Source of the DNA: JAZQQB01 sp045628865
GTDB taxonomy: Bacteria; Bacillota; Clostridia; Lachnospirales; Lachnospiraceae
Reading direction: 5' to 3'
DNA length: 16,867 nt
NCBI GenBank assembly: GCA_045628865.1
Contig: JAZQQB010000092.1
Span: 1 to 16,867, forward strand
In this document: piece by piece, positions 1-7,751 of the stretch
How positions within the stretch are numbered: position 1 is the stretch's first letter
Layout of the letters: each line of letters opens with the position of its first letter
Translations under genes and position numbers: made by a program
Notes under the pieces: model-generated
Database searches by the model: none
The model's input: only the letters and a program-made list of their open reading frames with translations
Told to the model about the DNA's origin: nothing

Positions 1-163
1 TACACTGCCCTTCCACCCTTACCACTATTGCTAGTGGCGGTTTGCTTTCTGTTGCACTTTCCTGGGAGTCACCTCCACCGGCCGTTAACCGGCATCCTGC
101 CCTGCGAAGCCCGGACTTTCCTCACCTGCATTGCTGCAGCCGCGATCATTCATCCTACTTGCT
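1..163 (-). ncRNA. rnpB: RNase P RNA, bacterial type A (5' part; 3' end outside window)
   Basis: This is the catalytic RNA of ribonuclease P, which removes 5' leaders from pre-tRNAs. The minus strand carries the universally conserved core: GAGGAAAGTCCGGGCT (about 125-110), then GGGCAGGATGCCGG, and then CAGAAAGCAAACCGCC near the left edge. These segments include the 5' strand of helix P4 and the conserved J/CR-II region, in the right order and spacing. The 5' end near 162-164 is inferred from the promoter just upstream. The 3' part, including the second P4 strand, lies beyond position 1. The RNA gene follows the nucleoside kinase in the same direction and has its own promoter. Confidence 0.93.
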
Positions 164-168
164 TCTCT

Positions 169-197
169 ATTTTACGCACTTGCATACAAATTGTCAA
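169..197 (-). promoter_or_regulatory. sigma-A type promoter of rnpB
   Basis: The minus strand shows a perfect -35 box TTGACA (197-192), a 17-bp spacer and a -10 box TAAAAT (174-169). It lies 24 bp after the stop codon of the upstream kinase gene. Initiation 6-8 bases downstream falls at about 162, matching the expected 5' end of RNase P RNA. Confidence 0.85.
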
Positions 198-221
198 GTT
201 TTATCAGACTTTTAGTGCTTT

Positions 222-1886
222 TCACACCTTAAAGCAGCTTCCACCAACAAATTCACGTACCAGTGAATTGTTAGGCAGTTCTTCTGTACTGATTCCTAAG
301 AAGTACTCTAAGAATTTTAACAATCTCTTTGCCTCTAAATACTGCGGCTGACCTGGTTCAATGTCAAATAAAAGTGGTTCTGCATACTGCTTTAATGCAG
401 ACAATTCATAAATGAGTGCAGAGTTAAACATTGCATCTGCATCCTCCTGAAATGGGAAGATGTTTTCCTCCTCACCACGTCTAACAGATGGCCACATCTC
501 AATGGTTCTTGCAGCAGAAGCGCCTCTGGTTCTCATATCTCTTACCATTCTTCGAAGCAAACGAACATCCGTGGTCGGGATACGGTTGTGTTCATCGATA
601 TTTAATGTGGTCAGAGCGCTGATGTAAATCTTGTATTTGCTCTCTGCTGGAAGAGCATAGGACATTTTTTCATTCAATCCATGGATTCCTTCGATAACAA
701 ACACATCACCCTCATGCATGGTCATATAGTGTCCCTTATATTCTCTCTTACCGGTTTTAAAATTAAACTCTGGCATTTCCACGGTTTCACCACGAAGAAG
801 TGTGAGCATATCCTGATTAAATTTCTCAACGTCTAGTGCGCCAAGACATTCAAAGTTATAATCCCCTTTCTCATCTCTTGGGGTAAACTCACGATCCACA
901 AAATAATCATCTAAACTAATCAGATGTGGGATCAGGCCAAGTGTTGATAACTGAATAGATAAACGATTGGCAAAGGATGTTTTTCCAGAGGAAGAAGGAC
1001 CTGCGATCATGATAAATCGTACATCACCTCTGTCATGTATTTCCTTGGCAATCTCACCAATTCGTCTTTCCTGCAAAGCTTCCTGAACACGAACAATATC
1101 CATAATCTTACCTTTGCAGATCTTCTCATTCAAATCACCTACTGTATCAATACCAAGCATATTGCCCCACTTGGTACTAAGCATCATTGTTTCAAACAAA
1201 TGCTCTCTTGGCACAAATTCTTCTAATTCATCACTGGTTCCAACATTTGGAAGCATCAGCATAAATCCGTCCTTATACTGGAAAAGATCGAATTTATGAA
1301 TATATCCTGTGCTTGGAAGCATATAACCATAGAAGTAATCATGATATCCATCCAACTCATATACATTGATCACAGAACTTCTTCTAAAACGTAATAGCTT
1401 CACCTTATCAAGCATACCATGTTCTTCAAAAATCCTCTTAGCCTCTCCCACTGGATAGGAACGCTTATATACTCTGATATCTTCTTTCACAAGCTCCTGC
1501 ATTTTTGCTTTTACTTTTTCCACCACTTCTTTGGTAACTAAAAAATCTGACTTCATAGAAAGATAAAAGCCTTGACCAATGGCAAATTCTACCTTCACCT
1601 TGCTAACCACTTCATCCCCATATAAATCATAGATTGCCTTTAAAAATAGAATGGTTGCTGTCCTGTTGTAGGTTTTATGACCTGCCGGCTCACCAATGGT
1701 CACAAAGGAAATCTCACAGTTTTCCTTTAGTGGCTTAAATAACTCACGAAGCCTTCCATTTACCTGTACAAGCGCAATTGGAAGTGCATACTCCTTTTGG
1801 TATTCCTCTACAATCTTAGAATAAGGAATTCCCTTTTCATAACACTTTTTCTCACCTTGAATGAATACTTCTAACAATTCTGCCAT
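222..1886 (-). CDS. Nucleoside (uridine-type) kinase with ThrRS-like N-terminal region
   Basis: Cytoplasmic P-loop kinase of the uridine kinase/phosphoribulokinase family, 554 residues. The N-terminal ~170 residues resemble the TGS and second N-terminal domains of threonyl-tRNA synthetase (the IGQGFYLSMKSDF stretch corresponds to the IGPPIENGFYYDF-type segment of ThrRS). The kinase domain follows, with Walker A GPSSSGKT at residues 296-303 and SLDDYFVDR about 45 residues later. Such ThrRS-kinase fusions are common in Clostridia and are annotated as nucleoside kinases; the natural substrate is not established by sequence. An upstream in-frame TTG exists at 1901, but the ATG at 1886 is chosen because GGGAGG (1897-1892) lies 5 nt before it. 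It follows trmK by 60 bp and probably shares its transcript. Confidence 0.85.
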   Translation of the reverse strand: MAELLEVFIQGEKKCYEKGIPYSKIVEEYQKEYALPIALVQVNGRLRELFKPLKENCEISFVTIGEPAGHKTYNRTATILFLKAIYDLYGDEVVSKVKVEFAIGQGFYLSMKSDFLVTKEVVEKVKAKMQELVKEDIRVYKRSYPVGEAKRIFEEHGMLDKVKLLRFRRSSVINVYELDGYHDYFYGYMLPSTGYIHKFDLFQYKDGFMLMLPNVGTSDELEEFVPREHLFETMMLSTKWGNMLGIDTVGDLNEKICKGKIMDIVRVQEALQERRIGEIAKEIHDRGDVRFIMIAGPSSSGKTSFANRLSIQLSTLGLIPHLISLDDYFVDREFTPRDEKGDYNFECLGALDVEKFNQDMLTLLRGETVEMPEFNFKTGKREYKGHYMTMHEGDVFVIEGIHGLNEKMSYALPAESKYKIYISALTTLNIDEHNRIPTTDVRLLRRMVRDMRTRGASAARTIEMWPSVRRGEEENIFPFQEDADAMFNSALIYELSALKQYAEPLLFDIEPGQPQYLEAKRLLKFLEYFLGISTEELPNNSLVREFVGGSCFKV

Positions 1887-1946
1887 ACGCGCCTCCCACA
1901 AAGAAATTCAATAATGCAATTACATCATTCTAAACAAACACCTTTT

Positions 1947-2654
1947 TTAGTTCATTATATCTAATGCTTTTTGATTTAAGTATAAAATTTCTTCCACTTC
2001 TTTTACACGAGCTGAATTCGTTGGTAATTTCTCCATGATACTTTCGTAATGCTCTTTTTCAAACAAAAGAAACTGATGCAGCGTTTCATTTTTCCCAGTT
2101 AATAAAAGCTCTCCATAGGTATCATATAACTCCTGCATTGGTTTCTCTTCTATTACCTGATCTTTTGGCAAAACAGATACGCACATCATCGGATAATATT
2201 TCCCATCCTCCAAAATCATATCTTCTTTGATCACCTGAAATCCATGTTCACGAAGATTCTTTCGGAATGCTGGAATATCAGACTGTGGCTGCAATACCAA
2301 CTCCTTCATAGCTCTTACCTTTTCCATGCTGTCAGTAATGATCTTCCACATAAGTCTTCCACCCATGCCTGCCACTACCATGCACTCCACTTCTCCTACA
2401 TCCAGCTTCCTTGCTCCATCCGATAACCTTACCTCAATCTGATTCTTTAATCCCTTAAAGGATATATTGCTTCTCGCATGAATAAGGGGTCCCTCATTCA
2501 CATCCATAGCTATTACCTTTGGACTTCTATTAGACTGTACCAGATAGATAGAAACATATCCATGGTCGCAGCCGATATCTGCAACAGATAATCCTGGAGT
2601 TACTAAATCTGCTACAGCCTGTAATCTTTTTGTTAAAATTGTAGTCTGTTCCAT
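1947..2654 (-). CDS. trmK: tRNA (adenine(22)-N1)-methyltransferase TrmK
   Basis: SAM-dependent Rossmann-fold methyltransferase that makes m1A at position 22 of tRNAs (family function from Bacillus TrmK). At 235 residues it has the expected family length. The SAM motif VADIGCDHGY is at residues 24-33, AMDVNEGPL follows as motif II, and VVAGMGG is the family's motif IV-like segment. The reading frame stays open 47 codons upstream into the pilin gene, but family members begin at about this Met. The ribosome site before it is weak (AAAGAAAG), which suggests coupling to the upstream gene. In many Firmicutes trmK directly follows rpoD; here a pilin gene intervenes, and no independent trmK promoter is obvious. 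Confidence 0.9.
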   Translation of the reverse strand: MEQTTILTKRLQAVADLVTPGLSVADIGCDHGYVSIYLVQSNRSPKVIAMDVNEGPLIHARSNISFKGLKNQIEVRLSDGARKLDVGEVECMVVAGMGGRLMWKIITDSMEKVRAMKELVLQPQSDIPAFRKNLREHGFQVIKEDMILEDGKYYPMMCVSVLPKDQVIEEKPMQELYDTYGELLLTGKNETLHQFLLFEKEHYESIMEKLPTNSARVKEVEEILYLNQKALDIMN

Positions 2655-2685
2655 TTTGTTACATTTTGTTCTTTCTTTATTTTTA

Positions 2686-3198
2686 TCATTCCTGAATATA
2701 CCAGCCGCCAGACAGTTCTTCAATATGACCGCTAGGAACGGTATTCTTAAACTGTGGTTTTGTAAAAAAATAGTATTTGTAGCTTTTTGCGCCACGCAAA
2801 AATTCTACATATATATAATCTGTTCCGCCCTGATCATCAATCTGCACGGTGACATTAGCGATATCTCCATAGTTCTCACCAAAGGATTGTTCTACAACAT
2901 CCTTTACATAGGTACCATAATCGCTACCCCATAATTCATGCAAGGTGCCATTGTATAAAACAACCTTACTAGGCTGTGGATCATATCCCTTAGAGCACAC
3001 ATCTGTCATGGCGATTTCAAATGACTTACGAAAATTCTCACTTTCTGTAAGCCATTTCTGTCTTCTTGATTTTTCCACATATCCTAGATACACCGGGATG
3101 GAAACTCCAGCTAAAACACCTATGATGGCAACTGCGATAACAATTTCCACCAATGAAAAACCCAGATTATGACATTTCCTTTTCTGCTGATTATTCAT
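2686..3198 (-). CDS. Type IV pilin-like protein (prepilin-type N-terminal methylation motif)
   Basis: Small exported pseudopilin/pilin-like protein, 170 residues. It has a short charged leader, then GFSLVEIVIA: predicted prepilin peptidase cleavage after Gly13, mature Phe1, and the conserved Glu5 (residue 18). A ~20-residue hydrophobic helix and a soluble C-terminal domain ending in an aromatic-rich segment follow. ATG 3198 is preferred over ATG 3210 because TGGAG (3209-3205) is spaced 6 nt from it. The gene stands alone between rpoD and trmK. No prepilin peptidase, ATPase or platform protein is in the window, so assembly genes would be elsewhere. It has its own promoter and a leader with inverted repeats. 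Its partner and role (adhesion, DNA uptake, minor pilin) cannot be told from sequence. Confidence 0.85.
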   Translation of the reverse strand: MNNQQKRKCHNLGFSLVEIVIAVAIIGVLAGVSIPVYLGYVEKSRRQKWLTESENFRKSFEIAMTDVCSKGYDPQPSKVVLYNGTLHELWGSDYGTYVKDVVEQSFGENYGDIANVTVQIDDQGGTDYIYVEFLRGAKSYKYYFFTKPQFKNTVPSGHIEELSGGWYIQE

Positions 3199-3241
3199 AA
3201 AAATCTCCATTCCGGTGTGTAAAATATTCTATTTTACACAC
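3191..3241 (-). other. Possible 16-codon leader ORF overlapping the pilin start
   Basis: GGAG (3249-3246) lies 4 nt before a GTG (3241-3239). The frame runs 16 codons and stops with TAA at 3193-3191, overlapping the pilin ATG by 8 nt. It reads through the hairpin at 3215-3241. Translation would melt that hairpin near the pilin ribosome site. No direct evidence shows it is translated; chance is possible. Confidence 0.2.
3215..3241 (-). repeat. Perfect 12-bp inverted repeat in pilin leader (RNA hairpin)
   Basis: Arms GTGTGTAAAATA and TATTTTACACAC with a 3-nt loop, ending 6 nt before the pilin Shine-Dalgarno (3209-3205). A second palindrome, TTTCAC-TT-GTGAAA, is at 3251-3264. Both fall within the predicted pilin 5' UTR, so they could control translation or bind a regulator. 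Confidence 0.55.
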
Positions 3242-3294
3242 TAATCTCCATTTCACTTGTGAAATACAACAAGTTTACAATATACAACATATAT

Positions 3295-3323
3295 AGTATA
3301 TCAATTTTCCTACAATTCCGCAA
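3295..3323 (-). promoter_or_regulatory. Putative promoter of pilin-trmK-kinase unit
   Basis: Minus strand -35 TTGCGG (3323-3318), 17-bp spacer, -10 TATACT (3300-3295). It lies just beyond the rpoD terminator and about 100 nt upstream of the pilin start, implying a ~90-nt leader. The -35 box is imperfect. Confidence 0.5.
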
Positions 3324-3329
3324 ATATGT

Positions 3330-3369
3330 CTTTAAGACAAAAGAGTGCCATTGGAAATTCCAATGGCAC
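3330..3369 (-). terminator. Rho-independent terminator after rpoD
   Basis: Perfect 12-bp palindromic stem GTGCCATTGGAA / TTCCAATGGCAC around one central base (3345-3369), 12 nt after the rpoD stop codon. On the minus strand it is followed by TCTTTTGTCTT. It closes the dgt-dnaG-rpoD unit and separates it from the pilin gene. Confidence 0.85.
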
Positions 3370-3381
3370 CTATCACTTTTC

Positions 3382-4656
3382 TTAATCTAAATAATCCTTT
3401 AACTTACGGCTTCTTGATGGATGGCGAAGTTTACGAAGCGCTTTCGCCTCAATCTGACGGATTCGCTCACGAGTTACGTTAAACTCCTTACCTACCTCTT
3501 CCAATGTTCTTGCACGGCCATCATCTAAACCAAAACGAAGTCTTAATACCTTCTGTTCTCTTTCAGTTAATGTGCCAAGAACCTCAACAAGCTGTTCCTT
3601 TAATAAAGTAAATGCAGCTGCATCTGCTGGTACCGGAACGTTATCATCCTGAATGAAATCTCCAAGATGAGAATCTTCCTCTTCACCGATAGGTGTTTCC
3701 AAGGATACTGGTTCCTGAGAAATCTTTAAGATCTCACGAACTCTTTCCACTGGCATCTTCATCTCTTCAGCGATTTCTTCTGGGGTCGGTTCACGTCCTA
3801 ATTCCTGAAGTAACTGACGGCTCACTCTGATGAGTTTATTGATTGTCTCAACCATATGAACTGGAATACGAATTGTTCTTGCCTGATCGGCAATGGCTCT
3901 TGTGATAGCCTGACGAATCCACCATGTTGCATAAGTAGAGAACTTATATCCCTTTGTATAATCAAACTTTTCAACAGCCTTGATCAAACCTAAGTTACCT
4001 TCCTGGATCAAATCAAGGAACAACATTCCACGACCTACGTATCTTTTTGCGATACTAACAACAAGTCTTAAGTTTGCTTCTGCAAGCTTCTTCTTTGCTT
4101 CTTCACCTTCAATGAATTCGTCCATCATTTCGATTTCACGAATTCTTGCATTGGCTTCTTTTTCAAAAGCTGTTTTTTCTTCAGGTGTTTCAAAGCGAAT
4201 CTTACGCTCTTTCACAAGCTGCAATTTTTCTTTTAATTTATGGTATTCCTCAGAGATTGCCATTCCGGCTTCCATCTTTTTCGCGAGTTCGATTTCGTCT
4301 TCTGCTGATAAAAGTGGAACCTTACCAATTTCCTTCAAATACATTCTGACTGGATCTTCAATACTAATACCATCTGGAACTGAAATATCAATATTTTCAA
4401 TATCTACATCTTCTTCATTGTCAAGTAACAGTTCTTCATCATCAGGCTCTTCTTCTACATCATCTGTAATTCTTAATACATCCACGTTGTTCTGTTCCAA
4501 GGTTTCTAAAACCTTTTCCATGCTTTCTTCATCCAAAGCCATGTCTGCAAAAAATTCGCCAATTTCCTGATACTCTAATACATTCTTTTTCTTCTTGGCA
4601 ATTGCTACGATTTGTTTACACTTCTCCTCAAATCTTGCCTGCTGTGCTTCGTCCAT
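3382..4656 (-). CDS. rpoD: RNA polymerase primary sigma factor RpoD (sigma-A/sigma-70)
   Basis: The housekeeping sigma factor that directs RNA polymerase to -35/-10 promoters. It has 424 residues, somewhat longer than Bacillus SigA because of an acidic stretch after region 1.1. All regions are present in order: region 1.2 (DPVRMYLKEIGKVPLL), region 2 (LRLVVSIAKRYVGRGM, FSTYATWWIRQAITRAI for -10 recognition and melting), region 3 (RIPVHMVETINKL) and region 4 (TLEEVGKEFNVTRERIRQIE, the helix-turn-helix that reads -35). ATG 4656 is chosen because AGGAAGGG lies about 7 nt upstream; an in-frame ATG at 4692 lacks a good ribosome site. It lies 64 bp after dnaG in the classic macromolecular synthesis operon. 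Confidence 0.97.
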   Translation of the reverse strand: MDEAQQARFEEKCKQIVAIAKKKKNVLEYQEIGEFFADMALDEESMEKVLETLEQNNVDVLRITDDVEEEPDDEELLLDNEEDVDIENIDISVPDGISIEDPVRMYLKEIGKVPLLSAEDEIELAKKMEAGMAISEEYHKLKEKLQLVKERKIRFETPEEKTAFEKEANARIREIEMMDEFIEGEEAKKKLAEANLRLVVSIAKRYVGRGMLFLDLIQEGNLGLIKAVEKFDYTKGYKFSTYATWWIRQAITRAIADQARTIRIPVHMVETINKLIRVSRQLLQELGREPTPEEIAEEMKMPVERVREILKISQEPVSLETPIGEEEDSHLGDFIQDDNVPVPADAAAFTLLKEQLVEVLGTLTEREQKVLRLRFGLDDGRARTLEEVGKEFNVTRERIRQIEAKALRKLRHPSRSRKLKDYLD

Positions 4657-4720
4657 GTTAGGCCCTTCCTTCCCACTTCTGTAAAATTTCATATCACTTC
4701 AGATATGCTTGAGCAAAATA

Positions 4721-6490
4721 CTAGTCCAATGAAAAATGAACCTTCTTAAGCTCCTCCAACGCTTTTTTTCCTTCTATTGCCTGAGTTAATGCCTGCAGAT
4801 CATTACCTGACGCAGACGTATAATGCCTGTAACTATTTTCTTTCACACTTACTACGCAGTCATGAAATGCCTTCTCTAAATCCTGCTTGCTCTCAAGCTT
4901 TTCTAGCCTTGTGTTAAAAAGCGCGGCAACCTTTCGATGTTCTTCCTCATCCGTAAACATGTTCATGATATCTGCAGGTGAATAGTTAGAGGCCTCTATA
5001 CCACTAAATAACTTCTCAGCCACCTGTACATAAATTGGATCTGTGAAATCACTGGCAGTAATATATTTCTTGATCTTAGAATATAAGGATGGCTGATCTG
5101 TGATCCAGGTAATCAGCGCCCTCTCTGCCTTAGAAACACCCTCCTGCGCCAAATTCTTAGGCTTAGAGGCTTTCAGTGTTTGTATTGGTTTCACACCACC
5201 AGTTTTCATAGCTTGATTTCCAACCTTTCTGCGAAGGTTTTCGAATCCCATGTGATACTTGTTCGCAACAGCTTCGATGTAATTCTCCCGTTCCATTTCA
5301 TCGGAAAAATCACATAGCTTCTTTGCAACTTCATCCTGAAATCTGGTTTTTAAATCTGGATCGGTCAGATCATATTTCTCAGATAATATTCTTATCTCAA
5401 ACATGAATCCGTTCTCAGCCGTATCCAGCCGCTTCTGATATTCCTCTGGTCCAAGATTCTTCATAAATTCATCTGGATCCTTGTAAGGCTTTAAGTTGAT
5501 GACTTTTCCACTCATACCTGCCTCACGAAGAATTGCCAAAGCGCGCAATGCTGCTGCCTGTCCCGCCCCATCAGAGTCATAGGCCAATAGTACATCCTGG
5601 CTATATCGTTTTAAGATATTCGCCTGTCCCACAGTAAAAGCTGTACCAAGTGACGCTACTGCCTGTGTAAAGCCTGCCTGATGCTGTGAAATAACATCCA
5701 TATAGCCTTCACACAGTATAAACTGATTTTTACGAGAGGTTCTGGCAAAATTAAGTCCGTAAAGATTACGACTCTTATCAAAAATCTCAGTTTCTGGCGA
5801 GTTTAGGTATTTAGGTTTCCCATCTCCCATTACACGGCCACCGAAACCGATCACTCTATGGTTAATATCCTGTATCGGATATATCACCCTGTTCCAAAAT
5901 TTGTCATGTGTGCCAAATTTCTCATCATAGGTTGCAAGTCCTGCATCCATGATTTCCTGATCCTGGTATCCCTTTGTTTTCAGATACTTGGTCAGATCAT
6001 CACTATATTTATTAGCAAACCCAAGGCCAAAGGTCTTTAAGGTTTCGTCTGTCAGTTCTCTGCCTTTCAAATATTCATATCCGTGACGTCCATTCTCAGA
6101 ACGCAGCTGATAATAAAAATATTTCGCAGCTTCTTTGTTGATCTCTAACAATCTCTGGCGTCTGCTTTCTTTCTTTCTGGCAGCTTCATCATATTCTATC
6201 TCTGGTAATGCAACACCTGCCCGGTCTGCCAACGTCTTAATAGCCTCCGGAAAGGTATAATGCTCATACTCCATCAAAAAAGTAACCACATTACCGCCTG
6301 CTCCACAACCAAAGCAGTAATACATCTGTTTTCCTGGTGAAACTGAAAAAGAAGAAGATTTTTCTGAATGAAACGGACAAAGGCCAAAATAATTAGCACC
6401 TTGTCTCTTCAGACGTACATAGCCGGAAATAATATCAACAATATCATTCTTTGATCGAACTTCTTCGATCAGTTCTTCCGGATAATACAA
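4721..6490 (-). CDS. dnaG: DNA primase DnaG
   Basis: Makes the RNA primers for Okazaki fragments with the replicative helicase. At 589 residues it has the normal length. The CHC2 zinc finger has Cys38, His41, Cys59 and Cys62 (LCPFH...YYCFGCGAGG). The TOPRIM catalytic core shows Glu261 in CEGYMDV and Asp305/Asp307 in LAYDSDGAG, preceded by the basic RNA polymerase domain (FGGRVMGDGKPKYLNSPET). The C-terminal ~140 residues form the weakly conserved helicase-binding part. Translation starts at TTG: GGGGGAG lies 5 nt before it and no ATG is suitably placed. It sits between dgt and rpoD with short gaps, so it is probably cotranscribed. Confidence 0.96.
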   Translation of the reverse strand: MYYPEELIEEVRSKNDIVDIISGYVRLKRQGANYFGLCPFHSEKSSSFSVSPGKQMYYCFGCGAGGNVVTFLMEYEHYTFPEAIKTLADRAGVALPEIEYDEAARKKESRRQRLLEINKEAAKYFYYQLRSENGRHGYEYLKGRELTDETLKTFGLGFANKYSDDLTKYLKTKGYQDQEIMDAGLATYDEKFGTHDKFWNRVIYPIQDINHRVIGFGGRVMGDGKPKYLNSPETEIFDKSRNLYGLNFARTSRKNQFILCEGYMDVISQHQAGFTQAVASLGTAFTVGQANILKRYSQDVLLAYDSDGAGQAAALRALAILREAGMSGKVINLKPYKDPDEFMKNLGPEEYQKRLDTAENGFMFEIRILSEKYDLTDPDLKTRFQDEVAKKLCDFSDEMERENYIEAVANKYHMGFENLRRKVGNQAMKTGGVKPIQTLKASKPKNLAQEGVSKAERALITWITDQPSLYSKIKKYITASDFTDPIYVQVAEKLFSGIEASNYSPADIMNMFTDEEEHRKVAALFNTRLEKLESKQDLEKAFHDCVVSVKENSYRHYTSASGNDLQALTQAIEGKKALEELKKVHFSLD

Positions 6491-6537
6491 TTACACTCCC
6501 CCTTCTATCTGGTCCCTTCTTAGTGCAGCAGACTTTA

Positions 6538-7542
6538 TCAGCCATGCCAGCACTTTGGTATAAAAATATCCTCATAGGTTGCAATGGCATAACGGTCAGT
6601 CATACCTGCTACATAATCACATACAACCTTTTCAGGTGGTTCCCCAAGATCCATTAATCGTTTTAGCTCTGATGGTAATTTTTCCAAATGTTTCATGAAA
6701 TATTCATATAATGTTTCTACCATCTTCTCAGCCTTCACTTCCTCGCTCTTGGCCACAGGATTTACATATACTCTTTCAAACATGAACGCTCTGATCTTTT
6801 GCATGGCATCTCCGCCTTCTTTCGACATACATATATCGTTTCGATCAATGCTGTTCATAATAATATCATGGATAAAAAAGTCTAATCTTAAATTGGTGGT
6901 CGCGCCGATAAGTTTCGTCAAGCTCTTTGGAACATCATCCTCTGTCAACACACCTGCTCTGATGGCATCATCCATATCATGATGGATATATGCAATCTTA
7001 TCAGATAAACGCACGATCTTCCCCTCTAAGGTCTCCGGCATCAAATGTGTCTGATGGTTTAATATTCCATCACGGACCTCATAGGTCAAATTAAGCCCCT
7101 GTCCATTCTTTTCTAGGATATCTACGGTTCTTACGCTCTGAACATTATGTTCAAACCCAAATGGACAGATTCGATTCAGTGCTCTTTCTCCAGCATGTCC
7201 AAATGGTGTATGTCCTAAATCATGTCCCAATGCAATGGCTTCTACCAGATCTTCATTCAAACGCAGTGCCTTTGCAATGGTCCTTGCATTCTGGGATACC
7301 TCTAACGTATGTGTCAATCTGGTTCGATAATGATCCCCTTCCGGTGTTAAAAAAACCTGCGTCTTATCCTTTAGTCTTCGGAAAGACTTACAATGAATGA
7401 TCCTGTCCCTGTCCCTTTGAAAAACAGGTCTGATATCACAAGCCTCCTCCGGGATCAAACGTCCCTTTGTATTAGTGCTTAATGTTGCATATGGGCTTAA
7501 ATACTCTTTTTCTTGCTGTTCAATATGTTCTCTGATCGTCAT
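6538..7542 (-). CDS. dgt: Deoxyguanosinetriphosphate triphosphohydrolase (HD-domain dNTPase)
   Basis: Hydrolyses dNTPs to deoxynucleoside plus triphosphate, helping to control nucleotide pools. It is a cytoplasmic HD-superfamily metalloenzyme of 334 residues, typical for the clostridial short form. Metal ligands are visible: His78 (RLTHTLEV), His107-Asp108 (GHDLGHTPFGHAGE) and Asp181 (VRLSDKIAYIHHD). The N-terminal FRRLKDKTQVF is also a family hallmark. The start is supported by GAGGATAAG just before the ATG. It is the first gene of the dgt-dnaG-rpoD block, 47 bp before dnaG. I saw no convincing promoter in the AT-rich 100 bp upstream. Substrate range beyond dGTP is not predictable. Confidence 0.93.
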   Translation of the reverse strand: MTIREHIEQQEKEYLSPYATLSTNTKGRLIPEEACDIRPVFQRDRDRIIHCKSFRRLKDKTQVFLTPEGDHYRTRLTHTLEVSQNARTIAKALRLNEDLVEAIALGHDLGHTPFGHAGERALNRICPFGFEHNVQSVRTVDILEKNGQGLNLTYEVRDGILNHQTHLMPETLEGKIVRLSDKIAYIHHDMDDAIRAGVLTEDDVPKSLTKLIGATTNLRLDFFIHDIIMNSIDRNDICMSKEGGDAMQKIRAFMFERVYVNPVAKSEEVKAEKMVETLYEYFMKHLEKLPSELKRLMDLGEPPEKVVCDYVAGMTDRYAIATYEDIFIPKCWHG

Positions 7543-7637
7543 ATCTTATCCTCGTATCATGATCGCTAACTATTTAAGAACCCTTTATCAATTAATCTTT
7601 TCCCGTTTCATTGACTCTTTTTTAATGTTTTATCCAA

Positions 7638-7690
7638 CAAAAAAAGAATCCAACACAAATAATATTCTGCATAACTTGTCGGATTCCTTT
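7638..7690 (-). terminator. Rho-independent terminator after the GerMN-like lipoprotein gene
   Basis: Minus strand stem of 13 pairs (7689-7677 with 7655-7643, including two G-T wobbles), a ~21-nt loop and a run of seven T (7645-7639). It lies 60 bp after the lipoprotein stop and isolates that gene from dgt. Confidence 0.75.
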
Positions 7691-7751
7691 TTTCTTTTAA
7701 GTTTTTTTAAATAAAAGTTTAAATAAATTTTCTTTTTTAAATGTTTTCTTT

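Noticed and set aside
28..351. 107-codon plus-strand ORF at the left edge
   Set aside because: It lies across RNase P RNA and the end of the kinase gene on the other strand; no coding signal.
2655..2795. N-terminal extension of TrmK by 47 residues
   Set aside because: It overlaps the pilin gene in another frame, lacks a ribosome site and is not part of the family domain; open frame by chance.
3980..4570. 196-codon plus-strand ORF opposite rpoD
   Set aside because: Serine-rich antisense shadow of rpoD; no ribosome site and no plausible protein pattern.
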